NCBI RefSeq assembly: GCF_030161395.1
Contig: NZ_BSST01000001.1
Coordinates: 1,116,001 to 1,180,000 of the forward strand
Length of the DNA: 64,000 bases
Reading direction: 5' to 3'
From: Thalassotalea insulae
GTDB taxonomy: Bacteria; Pseudomonadota; Gammaproteobacteria; Enterobacterales; Alteromonadaceae
The notes below the pieces were generated by a model, which did not search any database, had not been told where the DNA came from, and worked only from the letters and a program-made list of their open reading frames with translations. The position numbers were made by a program, and so were the translations under genes. Each line of letters begins with the position of its first letter. Position 1 is the first letter of the stretch. Positions 18,869 to 27,190 of this stretch are shown here, in pieces.

Positions 18869-20107
18869 ATGGCGCGAGTTACTACCCCATTAACCAATAC
18901 AGAAGTTAAACAAGCAAAGCCTAGAAATAAGGAATATAACCTTGCTGATGGCGAAGGCCTACAGCTTAGGGTTAAAACCAACGGCTCTAAATTATGGCTG
19001 TTTAACTACTACCGCCCATATACCAAAAAGCGCGCTAATATTGGTTTTGGGAAGTATCCCGAAGTAACACTGGCACAAGCTAGAGCCAAGCGTAAAGAAG
19101 CACGAGAGCTACTAGCGCAAAATATTGATCCTAAATCTCACCGCGAAGAAACCGAGCAACTAAAAAAAGAAGCGCTAGAAAATACCTTTGGTGTTGTTGC
19201 GAATAAATGGCTTGCGTTAAAAAAAGAACAAGTTAAAGCAGAAACAGCAGACAAAGCATGGCAAGCGTTAGAAAAACATGTTTTACCTGAATTAAAGAAC
19301 ATGCCTGTTAATGCGATTAAGCCTAAAACTATTATCGACATAATGACCCCAATAAAAAACAAAGGTAATTTAGAGACTGTTAAACGCCTTTGTCGCTATA
19401 TTAATGAAATCATGCGCCTAGCTGTTGCCAGTGGTTTAATCGAAATTAACTATCTAGCCGATATAACCAAGCTGTTCCCTGCCCCTAAAAAGAAAAACAT
19501 GGCAACCATTAAGCCTGAACGCTTACCAGAGTTAATGAAAGCACTCTATAACGCCAGCATAACCCGAGTAACACGAACACTAGTCGAATGGCAGTTACAC
19601 ACTATGACGCGCCCTATCGAATCAGCTACCGCCAAGTGGGAAGATATAGACCTAGAGAATAAAGTGTGGGTAATCCCTGCTGAGCGTATGAAAATGAAAA
19701 AGCCTCATACTATCCCACTAACACAGCAAACATTAGAGTTACTAGAATTTCTAAATTCTATTCGCGGCAATAGCGAGTATTTATTCCCAAGCCACAGAAA
19801 CAATAACAGCCACGTAAACAGCCAAAGTGCCAACATGGCATTAAAACGTATGGGCTTTGCTGGAGAACTTGTTTCTCACGGACTAAGAGCGTTAGCTAGT
19901 ACCACCTTAAATGAACAAGGCTTTGATCCTGACGTGATTGAAGCAGCACTAGCACATATAGATAAAAACGAAGTTAGACGCGCTTACAATCGCGCTGAGT
20001 ACCTTGAACGTAGACGTGTAATGATGACTTGGTGGTCCGAACATATAGAAAAAGCTCAATCTGGAAAAATAATAAATTCCAAAAAAAGTTTAAAGGTAGT
20101 AGGTTAA
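18869..20107 (+). CDS. P4-type tyrosine integrase
   Basis: 412 residues in the order DUF4102 arm-binding domain (LTNTEVKQAKPRNKEYNLAD, GLQLRV.TNGSKLW), core-binding domain (TFGVVANKWLALKKEQ), then catalytic domain. Catalytic residues: Arg in HTMTRPIESATAKW, His-x-x-Arg in VSHGLRALASTTL, a second His in LAHIDKNEVR and nucleophile Tyr in RRAYNRAEYLERR. Members integrate into tRNA 3' ends, and this gene sits 164 bp from an attachment copy of tRNA-Ile2. It appears intact, so island 2 could still be mobile. Confidence 0.95.
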   Translation: MARVTTPLTNTEVKQAKPRNKEYNLADGEGLQLRVKTNGSKLWLFNYYRPYTKKRANIGFGKYPEVTLAQARAKRKEARELLAQNIDPKSHREETEQLKKEALENTFGVVANKWLALKKEQVKAETADKAWQALEKHVLPELKNMPVNAIKPKTIIDIMTPIKNKGNLETVKRLCRYINEIMRLAVASGLIEINYLADITKLFPAPKKKNMATIKPERLPELMKALYNASITRVTRTLVEWQLHTMTRPIESATAKWEDIDLENKVWVIPAERMKMKKPHTIPLTQQTLELLEFLNSIRGNSEYLFPSHRNNNSHVNSQSANMALKRMGFAGELVSHGLRALASTTLNEQGFDPDVIEAALAHIDKNEVRRAYNRAEYLERRRVMMTWWSEHIEKAQSGKIINSKKSLKVVG

Positions 20108-20204
20108 TTTCATTGGGATAGCTTAAAACTGATCATTTTAGGTGAAAGATGCTTACCTCAGCATTTTCCCAATATATTGTGAGGATGTGAAAAGAGGAAG
20201 TCAC

Positions 20205-21029
20205 ATGATTAATAGGTTCAAGCGCGGCCTTACAATAAACGATGCCGCATTAATTGCTTCTGATTTATCTAAATATAGTAGCTCCATTAAAATGGTTAAA
20301 GACCATTTAAAGCGTTACAAACCTATCATCGATGATGCGGAAGCGGAATTAAATAATCCATATAATGATGAAGGGATTACTAAAGGCGGAACAACAAGAG
20401 AAGAAATAAACGTTTATTATGATGATTGTGAGAAACTTCAGTTAGCAGAAAACATTTATGAAGCCTTAATTGATGAGGCAAGAATTGCTTGTCAATGGTA
20501 TGACTATCGTTCAGGTGAGGGTGGATTTTATGATACTGCCCCTGATATAGCACCTACCAATGATACCGCACTGGAAGTCTTTGAATTATTCAGATACGGG
20601 CCTGATTATCCAGAAATAAGCTTTGTGCCAGATTTGGATAAAACTATGTTCACTAAAGTTAGTATAGCTAAATGGTTCGAAGCGCACTTACCTGAAAAAT
20701 CAAACATATTTGATCCCTCTGAAAGTTACAAGACCTTAAAAACAGGATATTCAATAGGTATTAACACACCATCAAAGATTAACAACTTAAGAACACCTGA
20801 ATCTTCTTTAATTGACTCTTTAGCCATTATGGCTTGGCTATTAAGTAAGAAATCCAATATTTTTGAAAGGGGCGAGAAGCCAAATGCGAAACAGATTAAA
20901 GAAGCTATTGAAAAAGCGGTTGATGCTCTTAGCATCAGCAACGATGAGGAAAACAAAATCCTATTAAGTAATTTAAACAAAGATATTTCTATGGCGCTAA
21001 AACAGTTAGAAGAGAGGTTAAAGCTTTAA
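20205..21029 (+). CDS. Unknown island protein, 274 residues
   Basis: Soluble, acidic, helix-rich protein with no motif I recognise. I place the start at the ATG at 20205 (MINRFKRGLTINDAALIASD) because AGAGGAAG precedes it at good spacing; a GTG at 20142 would add 21 residues. The C-terminal part (residues about 210-274) reads like a coiled-coil or helical segment (ALKQLEERLKL at the end), with a stretch SLIDSLAIMAWLLSKK. Located between integrase and AlpA, in the position where P4-like islands often carry cargo. Function unknown. Confidence 0.6.
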   Translation: MINRFKRGLTINDAALIASDLSKYSSSIKMVKDHLKRYKPIIDDAEAELNNPYNDEGITKGGTTREEINVYYDDCEKLQLAENIYEALIDEARIACQWYDYRSGEGGFYDTAPDIAPTNDTALEVFELFRYGPDYPEISFVPDLDKTMFTKVSIAKWFEAHLPEKSNIFDPSESYKTLKTGYSIGINTPSKINNLRTPESSLIDSLAIMAWLLSKKSNIFERGEKPNAKQIKEAIEKAVDALSISNDEENKILLSNLNKDISMALKQLEERLKL

Positions 21030-21032
21030 AGC

Positions 21033-21077
21033 TTTGGCTAGCCAAAATCAGCCAAACAACTTTTTGGCTAGCCACCA
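21033..21077. promoter_or_regulatory. Twin TGGCTAGCCA palindromes upstream of alpA
   Basis: Two perfect 10-bp palindromes TGGCTAGCCA at 21035-21044 and 21065-21074, exactly 30 bp apart, or about three helical turns, lying between the unknown gene and the alpA start. The first extends to 14 bp (TTTGGCTAGCCAAA). This looks like a paired operator for a dimeric regulator, AlpA being the obvious candidate. Confidence 0.5.
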
Positions 21078-21134
21078 AATTAAGGTGAATCACCAATATT
21101 CTATAAAAGTTCAATAAACACAGAGGACTTTTAT

Positions 21135-21386
21135 ATGAACTCCAATTTTCAAAAAATCATCAGAAAGCCTGATGTTTTAAATATCACAGGCTTTTCTAAA
21201 TCTACTTTATACAACCGTATTAAAGATGGCTTATGGCCTTCTCCAATTAGCTTAGGCTCAAGAGCCATTGGTTTTGTACAAGCAGAATGCGAGGCTGTAC
21301 TAAGTGCCATGATCGCAGAGCAACCGCCAGAGAAAATAAAAGCACTAGTTTCTGAGCTTATTCAATCACGTAAACAAGCAATATAA
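21135..21386 (+). CDS. AlpA-family excision/transcription regulator
   Basis: 83 residues, the usual size for AlpA. Winged-helix signature: VLNITGFSKSTLYNRIKDGL, then WPSPISLGSRAIGFVQAECE. In P4-like prophages AlpA activates the excisionase/integrase module. RBS AGAGGA lies 7 bp before the ATG and twin palindromes lie about 60 bp upstream. The C-terminal tail (AMIAEQPPEKIKALVSELIQ) is helical. It starts a probable operon with the next gene, 9 bp away. Confidence 0.88.
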   Translation: MNSNFQKIIRKPDVLNITGFSKSTLYNRIKDGLWPSPISLGSRAIGFVQAECEAVLSAMIAEQPPEKIKALVSELIQSRKQAI

Positions 21387-21395
21387 GGGGGAAAA

Positions 21396-21830
21396 ATGGA
21401 TAACTTATTATTTACTGCCCCTGATGGAGCTTTACCAGAGTCTAATAGCCCTGCCTATGAGTTACTTTCAATTCTTGCCGATGGGGATAAGCATGCTAGA
21501 GATAATCTATGTAATGAACTAGGCGGCGGTTTTCGTGCTTATCTTCAACAACTTACTGGTGAGTATTATCAACACTGGCTTATTCATACGGAGCAAGACG
21601 AGTACAACGGTAAGAAACAAGCCTTCTATTGGCTTGATGAAAGACACTTTTCTTGTGACTGGGAGCAAGATAAAGACGCCCGTACTATTGCTAGAAAGCA
21701 ATATAAAGACCGCTCTTACTATGGTTCTAGAAATGCTGTTAAGCGCCTTGAACAAGCAAAGCAAGAAAAGGCTGAAGCAGACAAAGAGTACCAAAAACGT
21801 ATAGAAAGCAAAAAGCCCACTGAGGACTAA
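21396..21830 (+). CDS. Unknown island protein, 144 residues, possible wHTH
   Basis: Follows alpA by 9 bp with a strong RBS (AAGGGGGAAAA). The N-terminal half (SPAYELLSILADGDKHARDN, LCNELGGGFRAYLQQLTGEY) resembles a winged-helix domain, the middle has HFSCDWEQDKDARTIARKQY, and the last 40 residues are a highly charged helix (RLEQAKQEKAEADKEYQKRI). Similar short proteins accompany alpA in marine gammaproteobacterial islands as far as I recall. Function unknown; a DNA-binding accessory is an inference. Confidence 0.6.
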   Translation: MDNLLFTAPDGALPESNSPAYELLSILADGDKHARDNLCNELGGGFRAYLQQLTGEYYQHWLIHTEQDEYNGKKQAFYWLDERHFSCDWEQDKDARTIARKQYKDRSYYGSRNAVKRLEQAKQEKAEADKEYQKRIESKKPTED

Positions 21831-22131
21831 CCAAAGTAGGCTTTATATTAACTAGTTGGTGGCTGTAGTTTGCGACCACTCCACCAACTAACAACAAAAT
21901 TATAGCTAAGACAGCATTGAAAACAACGTTAGTGACTACAAACCCAGACAATCAATATATAAAAGACTTGTTCTTTATTGTACGTTATTTATAGGTTTTT
22001 ACCCCTTAATATTTTCAACTTTAATAGACTAGCCCCAAATTTATTGATACTGGCAATGTATAGCGTTTACTAACTTCGAACTAGGTAATTAATAATATCC
22101 TTTTATGCTCTATTAGTTATTTATTATACAA

Positions 22132-22710
22132 ATGAAATATATAACTAGAGACAAAGCAATAACTATAAATGGCAAAACGTGGTGGGTTAATTCAAAAGGA
22201 AGTGGATTACTTACGCACACTATCAAGTCCATGATTGGTCAAGTGGATGCTATGTTAAGTTACCATAGCAAAATTCACCTTATTCGCTTTGACCTAAGAG
22301 TTTACGGATATACAGAAAACAACGACATAATTACAAAATTTAATAAGCGTTTTCACCGCTGGCTTGAACGAAAATATAAACTTTCTAGAATTGGCTTTTG
22401 CTGGTGTAGAGAGCAAGAGAACCAAAAGCACCAACACTATCACTATGTGCTAATGGTTGATGGTCATAAAGTACGTCATCCCCATGAGATATTGCCAAAG
22501 ATAAAAGAAATCTGGGAATTGGGTTTACAAGGCTCAGAGTTCACACCAAAGAATTGCTATTACAACTTAAAGCGCGATGATTACGATTCAATTCAAAAAG
22601 CTATATGGCGCATATCTTATTTAGCTAAAGCTCGCGGCAAAGGCTATAAACCAACTCAAACTAAAAACTATGGTACAAGTCGTGTAATATTTAATTTAAA
22701 AACCAGCTAA
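22132..22710 (+). CDS. YagK/YfjJ-domain (inovirus Gp2-like) protein
   Basis: 192 residues. The pattern IHLIRFDLRVYGYTENND, then WCREQENQKHQHYHYVLMVD is typical of the YagK/YfjJ C-terminal domain, found in CP4-6 and CP4-57 and in inovirus Gp2-like proteins. The HYHYVLM segment resembles the paired-His metal motif of HUH replication/relaxase nucleases (HQHYHY), with candidate Tyr residues later (KNCYYNLKRDDYDS). I infer a replication-initiation or nicking role for the excised element. The family name is moderately sure; the activity is not. Iteron-like repeats follow about 140 bp downstream. Confidence 0.75.
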   Translation: MKYITRDKAITINGKTWWVNSKGSGLLTHTIKSMIGQVDAMLSYHSKIHLIRFDLRVYGYTENNDIITKFNKRFHRWLERKYKLSRIGFCWCREQENQKHQHYHYVLMVDGHKVRHPHEILPKIKEIWELGLQGSEFTPKNCYYNLKRDDYDSIQKAIWRISYLAKARGKGYKPTQTKNYGTSRVIFNLKTS

Positions 22711-22848
22711 GTTAGGTTCAGATTAGGAGTTTTTGGAGTCCTTAAAGGGTATAAATTTAGATGCGAATAAAGCGTTCCTTATATTCTTAACTTTAACTGC
22801 GGAAAATACAACTAGGTTTAGATAATGGTTTATTTAAATAAGAGCAAA

Positions 22849-22907
22849 TAAGGGTATTAATTCTCACAATAAAAAAGGGTATTTTCTTACATCATAAAAG
22901 GGTATTT
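22849..22907 (+). repeat. Three AAGGGTATT iteron-like direct repeats
   Basis: AGGGTATT occurs at about 22851, 22876 and 22899, spaced 25 and 23 bp, and a partial copy (AAAGGGTATA) lies at about 22744. The spacing is near two helical turns, as in iteron origins. They lie between the Gp2-like gene and the next small gene. Confidence 0.5.
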
Positions 22908-22933
22908 GAACACCAATACGCGCAAGGAATTCT

Positions 22934-23206
22934 ATGAAACGGCAAGAGCAAAAAGACTTAAACAATAACGTCATTTCATTTGTTTATAGGTTAATCAAGA
23001 AAAAGCGTTTTCACCCACCCTCATATAAATTTGTTTGTAGTCACCTAAACGAGGTGAGTTTTAAGACGAGTAGAGGAAAGCATTGGACACCAAAGCGATT
23101 GTTTAGGATGTTACAAAGAAACGGCTTTGGCGGCCTATATGGCCTCTATCATTCTGAAGGTTTGGGCGGGCCTATTAGCTCGGAATCATTATCATTTCTA
23201 AACTGA
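22934..23206 (+). CDS. Small unknown basic protein with recombinase-like helical motif
   Basis: 90 residues, strongly basic at the N-terminus (VYRLIKKKRFHPPSYKF). The segment LNEVSFKTSRGKHWTPKRLF followed by RMLQRNGFGGLYGLY looks like the DNA-binding part often seen in serine-recombinase C-terminal domains (a 'G..T..G..WT...V..ML' pattern). RBS AAGGAA precedes the ATG. The 3' end overlaps the convergent membrane-protein gene by 58 bp. Function unknown. Confidence 0.55.
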   Translation: MKRQEQKDLNNNVISFVYRLIKKKRFHPPSYKFVCSHLNEVSFKTSRGKHWTPKRLFRMLQRNGFGGLYGLYHSEGLGGPISSESLSFLN

Positions 23207-23916
23207 ATAAACGCGTCAATACTAAAGCGACTTGCTACAACTATCTGCTCTATTGGTATAACTATTGAAAAATCGGCAACGCTTGAATGAGAGTCACCTT
23301 CTTCAAATTCATTACCATGTATATATTTTTCATAATGTAAGTAATAGTTGTTGTTGAAAATGATTTTTTTCTCATCGTTGACATAACCGCTTAATAGGGG
23401 AAATAACGCTATAAAACTGACTTCACCGCGATCAATGTTTGGTTTCTCAGATATACCAACATAAACTTTACCGCAATCAAGCTCCACCCGAATTGGTGAT
23501 ACATTTTCCGTACTTTCGATTAGAAGTAACTCTAACTCATGAGCAATCTTTTTGACTCTATTAAGCGACTCATTATCTGTTTTAAAACAGCTTCTTATAC
23601 CAATATAAACTAGAGTAAAAATAAACATTAAGGCAAAAATAGCTACTAACTTTATATCAGCCCAATGTTTTCCATTTTTTATATAGACTATTGAATCTTT
23701 TAGATTTAGATGCTCGATAAAAGAGGATGGTAAGTCAAAGTAGTCGATAATTGACCAGAAGGATAATGAGATCGATAGTAAGACGAAACCAGAAAGGCCC
23801 GCTTTAAAATATATATGATAACCAGTACTACGAATCAGTTCTAAGCGCCTATACGGATGGTGACTTTGATAGAAGTAACCAATGATAAGCACTATACCAA
23901 GCGCCAATGCGCCCAT
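23149..23916 (-). CDS. Unknown membrane protein with three predicted TM segments
   Basis: 255 residues. Hydrophobic segments at about 1-14 (MGALALGIVLIIGYF), 40-58 (GLSGFVLLSISLSFWSII) and 88-106 (KLVAIFALMFIFTLVYIGI), then a C-terminal soluble domain of about 145 residues with no motif I recognise (HELELLLIESTENVSPIRVE). A GGGACTTAT RBS sits 4-12 bp before the ATG, and the upstream 57-residue gene ends 10 bp earlier, so they form an operon. As island cargo near an integration end it may be an exclusion or defence protein (inference). Confidence 0.55.
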   Translation of the reverse strand: MGALALGIVLIIGYFYQSHHPYRRLELIRSTGYHIYFKAGLSGFVLLSISLSFWSIIDYFDLPSSFIEHLNLKDSIVYIKNGKHWADIKLVAIFALMFIFTLVYIGIRSCFKTDNESLNRVKKIAHELELLLIESTENVSPIRVELDCGKVYVGISEKPNIDRGEVSFIALFPLLSGYVNDEKKIIFNNNYYLHYEKYIHGNEFEEGDSHSSVADFSIVIPIEQIVVASRFSIDAFIQFRNDNDSELIGPPKPSE

Positions 23917-23926
23917 ATAAGTCCCT

Positions 23927-24100
23927 TTATTTTGCTACTTTAAGCTCATTCTCATAAAGCTTAAGCTTTTTTATCTGTTCTATTAGTTTCGACTGTACAG
24001 ACTTACTTTTTAAGTTAAGACTGACAATACCATCTTTGTTAATTTTTACATTATCACTTGTAGAGTCAGCATTCTCAGCGCTTTTAGAATTCACGTTCAT
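23927..24100 (-). CDS. 57-residue protein upstream of the membrane protein
   Basis: Short frame starting MNVNSKSAENADSTSDNV with an excellent RBS (AAAGGTGG, 7 bp from ATG) and ending in a Lys-rich amphipathic helix (SKLIEQIKKLKLYENELKVA). The stop is 10 bp before the membrane-protein start, so the two are co-transcribed. Acidic, disordered N-terminus plus basic helix. It could be a small partner or regulator of the membrane protein; no family is recognised. Confidence 0.5.
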   Translation of the reverse strand: MNVNSKSAENADSTSDNVKINKDGIVSLNLKSKSVQSKLIEQIKKLKLYENELKVAK

Positions 24101-24358
24101 GAAATACCACCTTTCTCTTACTAGTACAATGGGAGAGGGATTCTACTACTTAAATTAAGTTTACTCTAGTAGTAATATGTTTAAATCCGCTTATTACTTA
24201 ACAATACGCGATTAACGCTACATTGGCAAACTATGTAAAAATACAAAATGTAACCATATAGCCTTACAAGCTGACTTTTACCTTTAGTAACAATGATAGT
24301 AACACCACCAGGAAACTAAAATAAAAAGTCTTTCAAAATCAAAGGCAATAATTAAAAA

Positions 24359-24384
24359 TTCAAGTCACGGAGGGGCCACCATTT
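24359..24384 (+). repeat. Attachment-site copy of tRNA-Ile2 3' end (island 2/3 junction)
   Basis: 26 nt TTCAAGTCACGGAGGGGCCA + CCATTT match the island 1/2 junction copy with one mismatch. It is shorter than the first copy (T-loop to CCA only). It marks the distal end of island 2. Confidence 0.82.
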
Positions 24385-24710
24385 AATTCAATGCCTTCAG
24401 CGTATGTGCATCAAAGCATAACTTGGCCACTTTGGCCATATTATGGTGTCAACGAAAGCATAACCTGGCCAGTTTTTCAAAAAAACACACTCTAAACATT
24501 ACTAATAATTCTCCAGCTTTACATTTTTAATATTTGACGTAATCTACAAATTCTTTTTAGTACAAAGTAACTTAAGGTATTTTTCTTGTATGAGATTCGC
24601 ATTGGTAGGGGAAGATCATACATAAATTTGGCCAATTTTAGTTGACAACTACAGACCAATACATCTCAAATAAATATCAGTCAATGGCCTTAACAATAAC
24701 AAGGAATAAA

Positions 24711-25235
24711 ATGATTAATTGGATAAACAAATATTTAACAGGTAATGCATATAGGCTTGAAAATAAGTCCAAATATCCTTTAGGTAAGGAGTACGTGTTA
24801 AAAGGAAATACTAACGATAAACCCCTAGAAAAAACAAATAACGAAGTCGAAGTTCCATCACACCTCGAAGTGCTTCAAAAAATTATTCCTGGTGAAGCCA
24901 TTTCTATCTATTTTCTTGCAATATCATTAAGTGGTATTGCAAAAAACCAAGCTGCCTTTGACAACTTTGCCAGTTTTTTAACCGTGATAGTTGCTGCAAC
25001 CATTAGAATTTTTCAAACACAGGACACTTCAAAATTGAGCAGTTGGAGTACTGTTCAGTGGTCCTTAGTATTCTGGTCAACTATATGCTGCATTACATGG
25101 GTATATGCTATCGGTGGTACTTTGTATTTCTCAAAAGCTGACTACCCTGACCTTCAATTATACGCGCAACTTTTAGGCTTTACACTTCCTATGATTGCAC
25201 CAATGGCCATAAAATCACAGTTTAAAACCACTTAA
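24711..25235 (+). CDS. Small membrane protein paired with the caspase gene
   Basis: About 174 residues from the ATG at 24711, chosen because AAGGA lies 6 bp upstream; a TTG at 24642 would add 23 residues. After a soluble N-terminal part there are about three to four membrane segments: PGEAISIYFLAISLSGIA, FASFLTVIVAATIRIF, VQWSLVFWSTICCITWVYAI and LQLYAQLLGFTLPMIAPMA. Its 3' end overlaps the convergent caspase gene by 14 bp. It lies inside the transposon-like cassette, so the pair probably moves together. A membrane effector released by proteolysis is an attractive but unproven role. Confidence 0.6.
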   Translation: MINWINKYLTGNAYRLENKSKYPLGKEYVLKGNTNDKPLEKTNNEVEVPSHLEVLQKIIPGEAISIYFLAISLSGIAKNQAAFDNFASFLTVIVAATIRIFQTQDTSKLSSWSTVQWSLVFWSTICCITWVYAIGGTLYFSKADYPDLQLYAQLLGFTLPMIAPMAIKSQFKTT

Positions 25236-26640
25236 GCTCATGATTTTTATGTTCCTTTCTCGAAAAAGCCTTTCTTATTGAAGGCTTTTCTCTAATAGCT
25301 GTCTCTTGAGAATAACAAGCTACTCTTAATTCTCGCAGTGCTCCCAAAGTAATCTCTAGAGGGTTGACTACAGTTTCTCCATCCACCACTTTAAAGTCAT
25401 TGCTCTCTAGCACCTTATTAAATTGTTTTTCAAATGCGTTATTAAATAATTCCGTCTTTATTTTGTCGTTTAAAAGCTTCATAGAAGGGAACTTAACCAT
25501 TCCTAAACCGCTATCACTTGACGTATAATCAACCATAAAAGGGTGCTGCTGCAGATCACTATACCAACCAACGTCTCTAAGCCCTATTTTGTTTTCTTTA
25601 CTAGATATTAAACTTTTCCGCGAAAATTCATTTAAAAAAGTAAATGTAAAAAGGCCGTGGTTCAAATCACTCAACTCTATACTTGATTCATCATCTAAGC
25701 ATGAACAAAATATTTTACCAAAACCTAGCTTTGCATGTTTTCTAGTTAATTTCTCTTCGGGCTCCTGAATATTATAAATGTAATCCATTATATCCCTTGC
25801 TACTGCTCCACTGTGGCAACAATCTAAAAATAAGTCCAATCTGCAAGGGCTTTTACAATCTTCACTACTAGGTAAGCAACTTAAAATAGATTCAGCTATG
25901 GCTGCTGATGAAAAATCTCCATCTGAAATAACAATTCCACTTTCTTCACTATTGTTAAAACCATGCCCACTAAAGAAAAAGTTTATTTGAATAGATAAAA
26001 ATTCAGGATCGTTAACATTGTTCTTTACCCATAATTTTCCCAACTCAACTGCGTCTATCACTTCTTGGCTACTTGGGTTATCCAATTCAATAGTTTTATC
26101 AAAATAACCTGCACTTCGGCCTAGTTTATATTTATAAACCAGATTTGGAGCTCCCAATCTGGTTGGAGTATAAAACTGGAGGAACGCCTTCAAATCATTC
26201 TTAGCATTATCTAACGTCCCAAAATTCTTTGTTTTATTCTCTTCCTGTGAATAGCTTCCTTTATCAACATCTGGACCATCGCATGCAATTATAATATTTA
26301 ACCAAAATACCCTATCGTAATCATTCAATGCTATTGATTGATTTCTTGGTTCATGCCTTTCATGATCGCTCATTTGAAATGTAAACAGCCCATCTTCCTT
26401 TTTTATAATTTCAACACTTTCAACCTTCGAAGGTTTACTTCGTTTATTTTTATTGACATGTACATCACTAACTACCTCCAAAATTAACTCTTCTCTGGCA
26501 CTCAAACTCTTCTTTGATTTATATTCGTCAATAAGTTCCAATGCTTCTGCTTCGCTAATTTCACTCAGCTCAGTAAATTCTGCCACATTTTGTTCTTGTA
26601 TTTCGTCTTTTCTAAACCTGTTTAGCAATTTTTTAAACAT
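25222..26640 (-). CDS. Caspase-like (peptidase C14) protease
   Basis: 472 residues. The caspase fold begins after about 110 residues (YDRVFWLNIIIACDGPDV). Catalytic His226 is in FFFSGHGF and catalytic Cys275 in FLDCCHSGAV, the classical His-Cys dyad of metacaspase-like enzymes. The N-terminus is charged and helical (residues 1-60) and the C-terminal 150 residues hold no recognised domain. Prokaryotic caspase-like proteases often act in phage-triggered cell death, cleaving partner effectors. Its only neighbour in the mobile cassette is the membrane protein. The start ATG has AAGGACTTGGAAGT upstream. Confidence 0.85.
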   Translation of the reverse strand: MFKKLLNRFRKDEIQEQNVAEFTELSEISEAEALELIDEYKSKKSLSAREELILEVVSDVHVNKNKRSKPSKVESVEIIKKEDGLFTFQMSDHERHEPRNQSIALNDYDRVFWLNIIIACDGPDVDKGSYSQEENKTKNFGTLDNAKNDLKAFLQFYTPTRLGAPNLVYKYKLGRSAGYFDKTIELDNPSSQEVIDAVELGKLWVKNNVNDPEFLSIQINFFFSGHGFNNSEESGIVISDGDFSSAAIAESILSCLPSSEDCKSPCRLDLFLDCCHSGAVARDIMDYIYNIQEPEEKLTRKHAKLGFGKIFCSCLDDESSIELSDLNHGLFTFTFLNEFSRKSLISSKENKIGLRDVGWYSDLQQHPFMVDYTSSDSGLGMVKFPSMKLLNDKIKTELFNNAFEKQFNKVLESNDFKVVDGETVVNPLEITLGALRELRVACYSQETAIREKPSIRKAFSRKEHKNHELKWF

Positions 26641-27190
26641 ACTTCCAAGTCCTTTATTTCAATACGTTTCAACTGGTTAATTCACAGCTAAACTACAATC
26701 TAAACTCAATAAGATGTTTCAAGTTCTATATACTTTCAATAATAAATTTCATTCTTACTAAAAAAATCATGACAGTCCAAATTAAGATTTATTCACAAAA
26801 TAACTAGTAATTGGATCCATGGGGGCTCTAAATTTTTTATTTTTGTTTTAACTCGCCAATATCCTTGAATCCAAATGATAGAATCAACTAATGATAAATT
26901 AATAACAAAAGTTAAAACTATTTTTCGGCCATTTTATGCTTTAGCAACTCGGCCAAGTTATGCTTTTATGCACAAGCGTAATTAGCCACTAACATTTTCT
27001 ATCAAGCTTTAAGAAAAGTAGCAAATTTGTAGCTAACTCTCATTACTGTTTTCTTAAGTTCTGCTTAGTGCCATTTGCAGACATTGAACTCAAACTCATA
27101 TCTGCTCCAAACAATCATGGTTTTGTTTGTTGTTGCTTTTAAAACTGCGTGTTAGGTTAAAGATATTAGCCCTATGGACAGACATATAAT

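Larger units (their letters stand above)
18706..24384. mobile_element. Island 2: P4/satellite-like integrative element
   Basis: About 5.7 kb between two direct repeats of the tRNA-Ile2 3' end (18,660-18,705 and 24,359-24,384). Contents in order: P4-type integrase, a protein of unknown function, AlpA, a small unknown protein, a YagK/YfjJ-like protein, iteron-like repeats, a 90-residue protein, and a reverse-strand pair encoding a 57-residue protein and a membrane protein. No capsid, tail or conjugation genes are seen, so it is satellite-like or a minimal integrative element. Confidence 0.78.
24405..26974. mobile_element. Transposase-less transposon-like cassette (IS21-like ends) carrying a caspase
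   Basis: A 2,570-bp unit beginning TGTGCATC and ending ATGCACA. The terminal 25 bp are inverted repeats matching at 23 positions. Each end holds a second inner copy of the motif AAAGCATAAcyTGGCCa: left copies at 24413 and 24455, right (inverted) copies ending at 26966 and 26942. Both flanks carry AGCGTA (24399-24404 and 26975-26980), a 6-bp target duplication. TG...CA termini, repeated subterminal motifs and 4-8 bp duplications are features of IS21-family elements, but no istA/istB genes are inside; only two passenger genes are present. Confidence 0.8.

Noticed and set aside
21838..22131. Possible short RNA or origin between the 144-residue gene and the Gp2-like gene
   Set aside because: Only a weak inverted repeat (AACTAGTTGGTGG with CCACCAACTA) is visible; not enough to call a feature beyond a possible terminator.
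24642..24710. TTG start for the caspase partner gene
   Set aside because: The ATG at 24711 has a far better ribosome binding site, so the upstream extension is probably not translated.
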